Source: Thalassia testudinum (lineage: Eukaryota; Streptophyta; Magnoliopsida; Alismatales; Hydrocharitaceae). From it: a DNA stretch of 64,000 nucleotides. Below, in pieces: positions 47,485-58,178 of the stretch; the stretch's first letter is position 1; each line of letters opens with the position of its first letter. The position numbers were made by a program, and so were the translations under genes. Under the pieces are notes generated by a model. The model had not been told where the DNA came from. It made no database searches and worked only from the letters and a program-made list of their open reading frames with translations. The stretch lies in assembly GCA_037157565.1 (NCBI GenBank), contig JAZHRO010000050.1:45952001-46016000 (forward strand), written 5' to 3'.

Positions 47485-49277
47485 TGACAGAGTGATCTTT
47501 GTTTTCATTGAAAACTTTAACATAAAATAACGTGTCGTTGTATGTAATCGCGTGGTAGAAAATCTCTTTTCAAAAATATTTAATAATTTTCAAAGCTAAC
47601 AACGAAGAGTTAGGTCATCTCCACAGGGAGGAATTAGCCTATTTAAACTAGTGAATAGTGTCTCATTTATTCGAGAAACTCAATGGGTGTGCATGCTAAT
47701 TCGTGCGATTCTTTTACTCACATAACTGCTCGTTTTAACCAATTAATCAAGAATGTAAATGTTTAGATGCAAAATCACCACCATATAATATTTTGTTAAC
47801 AAGTGATCTTGGCACAGGAAAACACCGTAAATATTAATCTCTAATAGAATGTAGCTTGTTTACTATAATCAGTATGACATGCTCGATCTCATTCAGTAGA
47901 GACATTCCATCCCAAATAATTTCAACTGAATAAAAGGGTATCTATGCAAATTCACATCAATAAATTTATTCAGTAAATAACTGAATAGTATACCCGCAAT
48001 GGAAAAAGTGGTAATTTTTAATTGGAGGAGAAACAGAGGATTTCTCCTCTCTCCTCCTTGGGTGAAGGGCCGGGCGTGGATGGCTGCGAGAGTCGACGGA
48101 AAGTTGCACCTCGACGAGTGCTTCACGATGGTGGCAGTGACGCATCATGAGGAGGTCGGTGGCAGCTGGCCGGAGGAGACGAAGCTTGTCGGTGAGGAGG
48201 TCTGTCGATGGTGAACGGCGACCGTGGGTGTCGCTACATGAGGCCGAGGGTGGTCAGAGGATCAAGGCGAGATTATTGGTGTCAATGGTGCAAAGCTTTG
48301 AGGCCGGACAAGGCAGCTACGAGGAGTGGTGCATGGTCACTGATGGGTTCTTCTAGAGAAGATGAACAGTGCGTGGAGAGGAGGAAGAGCTGCTGCCGTT
48401 GCCGTAGCTGCATGTGGCTACGCGATGGCACGCGCACAAGGGCACACGAGGGGATGCGCTGCCTGCGAGTGTGTGGCTGCCTGCAAGTGCGTGGCTGCCT
48501 GTAGGTGCGTGGCCGCGTGAAGGTGCGTGGCCTGCCTGTGGGTGCATGGCCAGTGGTAAGGCCTGGCGTGGCCTCGCGCAGGCTGAAGGTGGCTGCAGTA
48601 AGGAGCAGGCAGGTGTGGCTTGCTACAACACCGAGGCTGAAGATGGTGAAGACAGAGAGGGACCGGAGGTGGTGGTTGTAATGGAAGTGGTGCACGCTGT
48701 CACCATGCACCACTGGGCAGGCGCGACGCTTGAAGGAAGGCGATGGTGAGCACAATGCACACTATGTTCATGGTGTATGCCATTTCCATGGTAGCAGAGG
48801 TGGAGAAGAAGTCCCCGCCAAGGGGAACGAATCCTATCCTCGTTGGACGCAGGTTCTTTTTAAACAAAAATCTCCTCCTTTTCCTTCGACCGCAAGTATC
48901 TCCAACCACTCGCGACGATCGCGAGTGGTTGGAACAGCAGATAAGCATGGGCGGTTTCTTCTTCAGACGTCCAACTAGAGCATCAGACATCTTAAAAAAA
49001 ATGTATTGCTGTGAATTTGTGATAGCAGTTCTAGACGTCCAATCCAAATCCAAGACGTCATATAGAAGTAAAAATGAGTGCCTGATTCTTATACCTAGCC
49101 TGCATTCATCAAATAAATTATATTATCATAACATTTGTTATTAAATGTAAAATTGAAGCATAAAATTAAATGCAGGCCAAGGTGAATTGCCATATAACTC
49201 ATAATTAATTAACAACTAAGAAGAAATAATTAAATAGTACTTAGACTAAATAATAGTCCACAAAAGTGGGCTTATCA
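47485..49277 (-). repeat. Solo LTR K, 1.79 kb, in solo LTR J
   Basis: On the minus strand it runs TGATAAGCCCACTTTTGTGG...ACTCTGTCA and is flanked by the exact TSD TACAC (47480-47484; 49278-49282). Its tip resembles that of LTR C (TGATTAGCCCATAGTTGTGG), and near its end it has CCTCCCTGTGGAGATGAC against C's CCTCCCTGTGGAAACGAC, so K belongs to a sister family. It contains the GACGTC quasi-palindrome at 48961-48996. The GC-rich middle (48100-48760) gives many overlapping frames, none with a recognisable product. Confidence 0.92.
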
Positions 49278-50088
49278 TACACCTAAGGCCAAGGAAGAAC
49301 AAGAAGAGAAGAAGATCAAGGGGGCAACCTACCCACCCCCTTGGGTGCCTTCTTCCTCTTTCTTCTCCCTTCTGCCACGCCAAGGATGAAGCCTTCATCT
49401 TGGGGGATGACCAGGCAAGAGGAGGAACAACGGTGGTTGACGTCCACCCTTGGAGGAGGCTTGGAGGAGGACCACTTGAAGGAAGAAGCCAAAGAGAAGT
49501 TCCTTTCAACTGCAGGAGCAGCCGCAGTTGGAGCAAGGGTTTGTTGAAGCTACTATTGGAGGATCTTCATCTTGTTCTTCATCACTTTCTATTTTTGTAT
49601 TAGCTAGATTTTGTTTCTATTTCAAGCATTTTTCTACTTGTGACTTTGCATATCTAGTTAATATAAAGCTTTTTGCCTTCCAATTGCTTATTCTACTTAG
49701 TGTGTTGTTCTTGTAGTTGTAGTGCACCACAACTCTCTTCGAATTACCCTAGGTGCACTTGCCTAAGGAGAGCTTAGAAGAGAGGACATTCTTGTCACTC
49801 TAGAGTAGTTGATAGGTGTAGCTTTAGTGTACTTTCATCTTCACATCCGTTGCCCAGATATTTCTAAAAACCCTAAAAATAACAAAATCAAAAATACAAA
49901 AAGACAAGTGCAGTTTGAGAGGTGAGAGAAATAACCACTTCATGTGATTAACGAATTGACCTCCTTAGACAACCCTAGATACGTCACTATCTAGGTATTA
50001 TAAATTATAAACATTGATTGCAAATTTACCCATTGCAACGATACTATTTCACATAATTAACAAATCACATATTTCTCGCATCAGTAAG

Positions 50089-50153
50089 TTAAATCAACTC
50101 CTTGAAGACTTGTCCAAATTTACTAAAAGTAAGGAAAACTTGGACAATTTAAT
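50089..50153 (+). pseudogene. Copia I gag, C-terminal scrap between J and the CACTA element
   Basis: Just 65 bases, reading LNQLLEDLSKFTKSKENLDN, typical of the tail of plant copia gag. It joins the 31543-32140 piece on the left across solo LTR J and the 53239 piece on the right across the CACTA element. The last three bases, AAT, are the CACTA TSD. Confidence 0.78.
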
Positions 50154-53100
50154 CACTATAAGAATATCAGATTTTGCCAACAATTATAAACTGTCGGCAA
50201 TCTTGTTTTAACCATTGACGATTAGCATCATGGATGTTATGTCAAAGCTAGGTTATGTCAACAGTTTTAAAAATTAGCCATCAATAAAATCGTGGCCAAC
50301 CCCCAGATAGACTCAAAGTTATGTTGATGGTTCTTACTCATAGATAGTAATTTTCCTCAATGGTTATCTTTAGATCGTCGACAATAGCTTCCTCGGTGGA
50401 CTATACAACCACTGAAGATATACATATCTAATGCAGACACATTTATTTAGCATAAAATGACTATTTATGCTTGTTCCTAGGCTTGTAGATGCATTTAGCA
50501 TTGTAAATAATACATAACATCCATCATATTGCATTTAGATTAAATTATGTAAATTGTATATTAATTTTCTCATTTATTGGCCAGGGAACAGGGTGACATA
50601 TTTTTGGGCATTAGATTGAAGATCTTGACCATACGGATGTGGTCAAGGTGATGATTGAGTCTAATGCCTTTGAATCACACTAATCAGACATCTATAACAT
50701 CTTTTACAAGCCACAAAAGAACGACAACCAAAGGACAGAACGATGCACATTCAAACTTTAAGTGACAAATCCTATCTCACAGATGGGTCCGGGTCGATGA
50801 TTGCTACCCAATGTCGTGAAGATCACCCTGATCGGACATCTGTGGCATCTCTTACCAGGATTTAAAGTTGGATGGTCCAGATGACGCCAAGTGGCAATGT
50901 CTAGACTGCCCAAGGCAAGCTTGTCCCTTCTGTGCTCCACTCTCAAAGCAAATTTTGGGTCATTGGATCTCAATCCAACGGTCCTGGGCGTGCGGTGCCT
51001 CCTCATCCGCACCCCATCTTTCCCAGCCGATGGATTTTAATCCAACGATTGAGATTCATCTCCAGTCGTGCCTCATGATTTCTAAAGTGAGATCAAGGCA
51101 TGATCTTAACTGTTGGATCAAGATCCAACGGTCGAGATCTTACACCCATGGTCGTAGTGCAATGGGAAAGCTTCACCCTTTCAAGCAGCCAACGCAGGTT
51201 CGAGTTGTGATCGTAAATGCTAGCAAGAATTAATTCAGCTGCATGATGTAAGATGAAGGCACATGATTGAGCCATGTCGACACGTCCTCATGTCTCATAG
51301 ACTCAAGAGCGCACATCTGTGCAATCCTCGCCGCAAGATCATGATCACAAAATCGTAAGCGTGCCATGCGCACAACAGATGTCCACACAAGATCTACGCA
51401 CGATTTGACTTGCATAAGGCACGATTTGAAGCTTACGGGTACATGCGATCGTGGGCTTCCATTCTTGATCCGATGGCCTAGCTTCCTCCTCACCACGATA
51501 GCTACTAGTGCAAGCTCACCAACGTGCACCACGCATGTGGTGCATGCACTGTGTGTGGTCGTGGCACTCGTGGGTTGTGTCTCACATGTGCATTGAGTGT
51601 AGGATATAGCCAAATCATTTGCCACGCCTCACTTTTCATCTATAAATACCCCCACACCCTCTCCCTTTCCTCTTCATCTCTTCCTAGCTCATTCTCACCC
51701 TCTCTAGAGCTCAAAAACCCTCTTGAGCTTATGTCCCAATCCCCAAGATGCTCTACTAGAGAAAAGTAAAATAATTTCCACCTTCTCACCCCTGTTCATG
51801 GGGCACTTGTGGCCATTTTATCACCTCCATTCCGGAAGCGGATCCTGCAACTGTGACACCCTGCCTTGTCCTCCCTTTGTCTAAGCTCCATCCTCCTTCC
51901 TTGATCTCTATTCTCTCTTCCTTGTGTCATCCGACCGGCTTGTCCCCTAAGCAACCAACGAGGGGGATTTCTCGCTTTCTTTCTATCTTTTACTGCTTTC
52001 AAGTGTAGCTTTACTTTTCTCAATTAGTTGTAATAAACATTGAGTTGAATATATATATATTCTTCTTTCTTTCTCTCTCTCTTTCTTCTCTTTTTAATTA
52101 TTCACTTAGTGGATTCGTTAGCTTAGTTTAGACACAACTCTGCCTGTTATCCTACTTATCTAAAAAGACAAAAGAAAAATCAGAAAAGCCAAAAATACCA
52201 AAAACAAATAAAACCAAGCGTAGATTTCAAAAATCAAATGTTGTCTCCCTGTGTTTGACCCAGGACTCATCCAATCTTGGCTAAATTTATTTGATAGCTG
52301 GATTTTCGCACATATTATGATGCGAGTTTCTCCAAAACCCTAATCACCATCTTTTTTGCGAAATTTTTGACTCATCAATATCGTTTATGGTTTTACCACT
52401 ATCTAGATCACCATGTATTTACAGTTATTTAAAAATTATCCAAATAGATCCTTTCGTCATCGTTTTCTCACCCATCGAGAATATGAATAGTACTAATAGG
52501 TGTCGACTAAAGCATCGAGATAGAGTTGTTTCTCGTTGGCTATTTACCCATCAACAATACATGATACCCATGGTTAATACTAAACCATTGATGATGAGAA
52601 GATTTGTGAAAGGAATTGAAGGGCCTTTGTCAGCAGATATTAAATCGTGGGGGATTACATATGGCAACAGTTATTTAAAAGATTGTCAACGAAAGCCTAT
52701 TTTTTTTAGTTAATTTAAAATTAAGCTTTATAAAATGCCTATATGGGGGGAGTCAGGACCATGCAAGGGTTTTAGCCAGACTTTTCCCAACAGTTTTAAT
52801 TAAAACCATGGCCTAATCGATTCAAAAATAACTTTATGACTTCGACAAATTTTGGGAAGGACCATCGTCGACAGTTTTGTTGATAATCGTTGATGATTCT
52901 ACTATATTCGATGGTTACTAAACCAACGATGTCAATAGTCCTCAACCATTCACACATAAATCCTCGAGTAATCATTTCTAAAATAACTTTATGACTTCAA
53001 CGATGAATTTTGGGAAGGACTATCGTCGATGATTTAATTTTTAACTATTAATGATGTCCTAAAAGCATTGGTTAATAAAAAACAATGATATTAGTAATGT

Positions 53101-53235
53101 GGCCAACATTGGAAGTGCTCTAGGTAGAACTATTGTATATGGTTTTAATTAAAAATTGTCGACAATGCTATATTTGTCAACAATTATATAACTACCGAAT
53201 AAGCACCATCGACAATAGTACATTTGCTTGTAGTG
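50154..53235 (+). mobile_element. Non-autonomous CACTA (En/Spm-type) DNA transposon carrying solo LTR L
   Basis: The left tip is CACTATAAGAATATC and the right tip ends GCTTGTAGTG, whose complement CACTACAAGC is the mirror terminal repeat. The 3-base TSD AAT (50151-50153; 53236-53238) is exact, as expected for CACTA elements. Removing LTR L and its TSD leaves about 1.13 kb. Subterminal repeats of the GTCGACAAT/GTCGACGA kind occur near both ends (50380, 52865, 53158, 53210). No transposase is visible; a 108-codon ORF at 52387-52713 has no domain that I recognise. Orientation is arbitrary. Confidence 0.83.
50429..52377 (+). repeat. Solo LTR L (related to H's LTRs) in the CACTA element
   Basis: Exact TSD ATATC (50424-50428; 52378-52382). 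The first bases are TAATGCAGACAC, so the canonical TG appears mutated; the end is GACTCATCA. The text shares with H's LTRs the stretch around ATCAGACATCTATAACATCTT and the series of GGAT-ATCCAACGG inverted repeats (50961-50980, 51028-51047, 51111-51130). A TATAAATA box lies near 51640, and a GTTGTCTCCCTGTGTTTGACCC tail near 52240 resembles other LTR ends here. Confidence 0.8.
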
Positions 53236-53238
53236 AAT

Positions 53239-54782
53239 TGTCGATAAAAGCCTTCCTCTAGTAAATTTGGATTGTGATAATGTAAATCCAATCCAACCAC
53301 TTCTAAGCAAAAGGTTGATGACAAAGAACCCCCTAAAATAGGTCACACTAACAAAACTAAATCTAAATTCACTTGGATACCAAAAAAGGATCTTGAATCT
53401 TGTTTTGTAGGGCACAATGGAGCATAGACTTGAAGAATTGGATTTACACCATCCAAGGTGGATGAGTTCAAGTAGTTAAAGGAAAGAATAAACCTAAAAA
53501 GATTCAGCACAAATCAGTCAAGAAACTAAAAGAGAAGATCTTTTGTAGGAGACAAGAAGATGGCCAGAAAGCTGATAGACCATTGATTTGGGATGTTCCA
53601 AGCATATGACTGGAGATAAGCACCTCTTGTTTGAGTTGGAGCCTACAGATGAAGGCACAATCACACTTAGTAACAACCATAAGGGCCATATTATTAGCCT
53701 TGGTAAAATCGGTCACCCGAACTCCCCTTTCTCTAATGTTTCATTAGTTAATAGCTTAAGACACAATCTTTTGAGTGTAAGTCAAATTTGTGATAAAAGA
53801 TTTAAAGTTCTATTCACTTCTAAATTATTGGAAATCTTGCATGCAAAAGCAAATGAAACCCTTTTGAAGGGAGTTAGGTATAAAGATATCTATATTGTTG
53901 AATTTGGTAAAGATGGAACTTATGATTATCTTACATTTAGTGAAGAAATTGATTTGTGGTACAAAAGCTTGGACATGTTCATATGAGGGCAGTCCAAAAA
54001 TTAGCCAAACATGAATTAGTTCAAAGCTTGCATGAGAAAAAGTACTTGGATGGCATTACTTGTGACTCTTATGAATTGGGTAAAATAACTAAGGCTAGTT
54101 TTAAAGTAAGAACATGGTTTCTACTCCTAGACCCTTAAAACTTCTTCACTTGGATCTTTTTGGAACAACTAAATATGAGAGCCTAAATGGGAGCAAATTT
54201 TGTTTTCATATAGTAGATGACTATTAAAAGTCTTCCATTGAGATCTAAAGACTAAGAATTAAAGTTTCTAAGTAAGTTTTGTAAGAGGATTCAAATTGAA
54301 AATGGCTACTCGATTGCCAGGATTCGGAGTAATCATCGTGGTGAGTTTGAAAACTCTCTCTTTATTGAGTTTTGTGAGACTTATGCAATCTCCCATGAGT
54401 TATCTTTTCTTTGAGATCCTCACTAAACTGGGGTGGTTAAGAGAGAACCACACCCTTCAAGAGTGTGATCATACAATGGTCATAGACTTTGACTTACCAA
54501 AGTACCTTTGAGTTGAGGTAGTTAACATGGCTTGTAATGTGTTAAACAAGGTTTTGATTCAATCGCTTTTGAAAAAGACTTGTTTTGAACTATTTTATAG
54601 GAAAATACACCAAATAGATTATTTTTGAGTTTTTGGTTGTCTTTATTTTGTTTTAAATAACCATCATAATTTGGATAAATTTCATCTGAATGGCGAAGAA
54701 GCCATCTTCATTGGTTACTCTTCATTGTAAGGTGTATCGAGTTTTTAATAAGATCATGTTATTGGTGGAAGAGACCCTTTTG
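53239..54782 (+). pseudogene. Copia I pol fragment: protease region, GAG-pre-integrase, integrase
   Basis: After gag-end residues (FTWIPKKDLES near 53370), the copia protease-like segment DLGCSKHMTGDKHLLFELE is at 53586-53645 and LRHNLLSVSQICDKRFKVLF near 53760. The GAG-pre-integrase domain is split by a frameshift at 53970: LWYKSL, then HMRAVQKLAKHELVQSLHEK. Integrase follows with scattered stops (LLHLDLFGTTKYESLNGSKF; a DDY box near 54215; RGEFENSLFIEFCETYAISH), fading at 54780. RT and RNase H are absent. There are at least eight stops or shifts, so this is a long-dead copy. Confidence 0.84.
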
Positions 54783-55180
54783 TGAGAACCTGTAGGATCT
54801 ATAGGTCTACACTAGAAGGGGAGGGAGTGAATAGTGTATATGGACAAGGTATATGAAATTAAAAAAATCTGACCACAACAAGTAAGACAAATTGTACCTT
54901 GATTTATTGTGAAAACCCTTTTCAGGTAAAAACCACTACCTAAACCTCCCAACTTAAGATTTTCTCAATTAGTCAACACTGGTCAATCCACCAACATATC
55001 ACTTGAACAAGGGTGGCACAACCACTTTACAAATCCTTCTTCTCTTTTTACACCAGACAAGTGAACTACGGGAATCCCAACAACTCGGGTCCCAATCAAA
55101 ATAAGTGGAATAAAAAGATACAATAAATATCGTATGGAACCTCAAATAGTATGTGATGAGTGAGCTAATTTACATAATAA
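54783..55180 (+). repeat. Possible copia LTR fragment
   Basis: It opens TGTGAGAACCTGTAGGATC and includes CTACACTAGAAGGGGAGGGAG, then TGAATAGTG, a string that I associate with LTRs of plant copia elements. It directly follows the broken integrase, so RT to 3' LTR may have been lost by deletion. No partner copy and no TSD are visible; the right border is a guess. Confidence 0.4.
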
Positions 55181-55186
55181 CATGCT

Positions 55187-55978
55187 TAGTTTTGTTGGCT
55201 TTGGGTGTCAGTTGCATTAGATGTAGGTCATATTGTATATAATTGCATATTTGCATGGTAAGAGTAAAACTATCATATTGAGCCTATTTTGTGCTAATTT
55301 GAGGTCTTGCTATGCGCAGGAATCATTTACTCAAGCTCATGTGGAGAAGAAACAAGAATACAGGTCATCAGAGCTTCATTTGAGAGAAGAATCCGTTCAC
55401 GCCTTAGAAACCCTAGCCCTAACTCTAGCCAGAACCCGCCTATTTTAGCCTCACCCAAAACCCTTACCATAATACCTAATCCCAATTATAAAAAAGCTCT
55501 ATTTATCTCCCTAAGCCCATTCCTTAACCTTAGCTTTCATCCTAAACCTAGTCCTAAAAACATAGCTTACACTCTAGTGACAGTAGCTCAATCATAGTCC
55601 TAATCCTAACTTCTAAAAGCCTCTACCTTATTCACATGTGCCACATAATTTTTGTGCATTAAATTTCCAAAAATATTGTTTGGAATTAATTAATAAAATG
55701 TGGCAATCAATTTAATTAGGTTTTAATTACATCCCATGATTTTAGCCAATCGAGATCCAAATCCCAAATACTAATCTAGAAATTCGTGACAACCTGACAT
55801 ACCTTCAGTAGTTTGGCTATAACTTTCTCATTTTAAATCTAAATTGAGTGATTTAAGTTTCATTTTAAAGATAATTTCAATGGATACAACTTTTCTTTTA
55901 TATGTAAGTTCAAATTCGGAACATATAAAGGCTAAAAATTAAAGAAATTAGGAGTCCTACTTTCCTATTTAGATAAAT
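55187..55978 (+). repeat. Diverged gypsy-like LTR or leader remnant
   Basis: The segment near 55810-55900 (TTTGGCTATAACTTTCTCAT, then AATTGAGTGATT) is a phrase common in plant gypsy LTR or leader sequences. Upstream is LTR-like text around GAGCCTATTTTGTGCTAATTTGAGG (55278-55303). No terminal repeats, PBS or TSD are seen, so identity and borders are uncertain. No gene is visible. Confidence 0.35.
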
Positions 55979-58178
55979 TGATGGAAACACCATCATAAGC
56001 CATAACTAGCTTATTTTGACCCAATTAAGTCAATGAATTCTCCTACATAACCGCCAGAGACTCACAAGTCATTGCATATTCATTTGAAAGAAAAATAAAA
56101 AACTAGGACTTAAACTGCAATTTTACCAGCTCATCATGAATGCAGTACAACCAAGGGTTTTCTCAAGTGTTTAATGAAGGTCAATTGATCTTAATAAGAT
56201 AACAAGTGGGATAAGACAGGCAGAAAAAGGTTTTCACGTGTTCTGAGAATTAAATGACTTTTAAACCCTAAAAAGTGACCTACTTAATTAACTAAGGTTA
56301 TGATCAAGATAAAATTCACCTAAACCCTCTAAAATTCATATAAAAATATTCTCTAAGGTTTATAACTTTCAATTTGACCATCAAAATCCATTTTGACCCA
56401 AAATAGAACCACAAACAGACATTTGCCCTAATTTGGGTTTTTACATAAATTACCCAAACAAACATAGTCAAAACCAAAATCCAACTTCACCATTGGATTC
56501 CTTATGTCCAAATTAGGTTTTTATCAAAATTGGACCCAAGATGAATTTGTCTTAACCTAGTTTGTAAATTGGTCCTGTCTAATTTCATTTCTGCCCTTAA
56601 CTTTCAAAATCTTTTCAATAGGCCCCTAACTTTGTCGTCATTCTCATAAAAAGGTCCCTGTTGCCATTAATCCTATTCTTACTTGCTCTGGCAACCTTAA
56701 AATGGAAAGAACTTCCTGATTTCTTGACGAATCCCTTTCAAAATTGAAAGGGAAGTTTGTCAAGAAATTCCCTTCCTTTTGAAACCAATCCCAAGCCCTA
56801 AAACCTACCTAATCTCTCATGTGAACGCATGAGACATTTGGGTATCAAGGAACTCTCAAGTCTGGCGAGGCTTTCCAAGCTTGGAAAGCTTGTTTCCCAA
56901 AATCAAACTGTCTCTAGATCCTTATATAAGAGAGCCCAAATCCTCCCAAACTCCCTAAGCTTGAATTCGACTGGAGACACACTCAAATTCTTCTCTCCTC
57001 CTCCGGTTGATTTTCTTCACAACCTCTAGTGACTCCTCCCACCCTCTCTCTTCTTCTAACCACAATACCAGTGGCAGACTCTTCCTCCTTGCCTTCGTCC
57101 GCGTTGCGCAGCACCTGCCGGTGCTCCTACCCCCCTTCATCCTTGCCAATCACCTCCCCTGAGGATCTTCGTCTCTGGCGCCGACCACACCTCAACTGGT
57201 GCCAACTCCACTCCCCTTCATCCACCAACTACTTAGATAAGCTCCTCGACTTCCCCTCTTCAATTCCAGACACTCGCCAATTCATCTCGACCACCGACTC
57301 GTCCCATCGCCTCCCGTATTCCAACTTGCCGACAAATCTCCGGTGAGCCCTAGCGGCTTCCACACTCGCCCAACTGTACCAATTCTATGCTCCTCACCAT
57401 CACCTAGACTCACCAACCAAAACCCCTCAAGTAATTGTGGGGATTGGCCTCTCTATCACCCCCCGACTCACACACTCTCACACATAATCTGCAAGGTTGA
57501 CAAACCTCCACGTCCACTCGCACGCGACGCCACCACCACAATTACACTTACCGTCATCCGACGATACTCTTTGAACATTCTGATAGGGCCAAAAGGCCGT
57601 ATTCCTGATTTCAGGTACACCTCTCCTCCATTGAAGTAGAGCTCTGAAGCAGGCTTCAGAGCTTGTTCTTCACCTGTAGCACCAGGACTCAACTCCAACA
57701 GCTGCGAAATCAACTCATCTTCATTCCTGACCAGAAAATGGGAGCATTGACTACTTCCCTTGCCCGAATTGAATGGAGATACCCTGCTGCTGGCTGCGAG
57801 AAGAAGAGGGACGTGTTTAGTCCCACATCGGTTGTGGAAGAGTGCCCGCTAGTGCATAAAGTGAACTTGTGTTAGAGGCTATTCGCCTCATAACACGGGG
57901 TGAGGTCCCTCTCACCCATGCACACCTTCACCTCGTCCGCGACTCTGTCCCCCACGGATCTAGCCGACCCATTTACCCACCTAGACTGACCTGCACTCCT
58001 CGCTCACTACCGCACGCCGGTGAGCTTGGACCAAGGTGCGTATGATCCGATAACCCGACTATCCTTACAAAGGCCCTGGGAGGGTGGAGCCTAAGAGAGA
58101 AAGAGAAGGAGAGCTTGCGTGTGGGGTAGGGGGAGGGTTTTGCTGCTGAACACTTTGGCTGACACTTAGCTAATTTAA
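55979..58178 (+). repeat. Truncated LTR G (D/E/F family)
   Basis: It opens TGATGGAAACACCATCATAAGCC and follows LTR E closely: the palindrome with CCCTTTCAAAATTGAAAGGG (56720-56765), TCTCATGTGAACGCATGAGA (56815-56834), CCAAGCTTGGAAAGCTTG (about 56876-56893), TATATAAGAG (about 56924), TCCCACATCG (about 57822) and GGGGTGAGGTCCC. It breaks off near 58178, before the purine tract and tail seen in D, E and F, where it joins element M in opposite orientation. Probably a solo or 5' LTR cut by a deletion. Confidence 0.78.

Larger units (their letters stand above)
32141..50083 (+). repeat. Solo LTR J (A family), holding LTRs E and K and element C
   Basis: J's own sequence lies at 32141-32392, 46333-47484 and 49283-50083, about 2.2 kb in all. 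It opens TGACAAACGCCAATTTATCATC, like the LTRs of element A, and ends TTTCTCGCATCA. The exact TSD GTAAG is at 32136-32140 and 50084-50088. Like LTR A it has an AGCT-dense tract (46340-46930), a stretch related to A's around CCACCTACA and CCACCCTTGG, and the tail GACCTCCTTAGACAACCCTAG (about 49960). It has copia gag on both sides and no internal Athila sequence of its own, so it is a solo LTR. Confidence 0.87.
19395..54782 (+). mobile_element. Decayed Ty1/copia element I, host of the whole nest
   Basis: Four pieces of one copia gag-pol frame are separated by element H, solo LTR J and a CACTA transposon. Across each insertion the coding sense continues: gag ...AFKAN then TDFKVISKDEY over H; gag ...EKKIAFLKGK then LNQLLEDLSKF over J; gag SKENLDNLI then the IPKKDLES segment over the CACTA element. 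The gag resembles the plant SIRE/Maximus type (MTAIEEAHLLEELDMDDLLG). RT and RNase H are missing. Left of 19395 the element is interrupted by B. It has many stops and shifts and must be the oldest resident. Confidence 0.82.

Noticed and set aside
48000..49100. Dense overlapping ORFs that could suggest a host gene
   Set aside because: They lie wholly within TSD-bounded solo LTR K; codon content follows the GC-rich LTR middle and no domain is seen.
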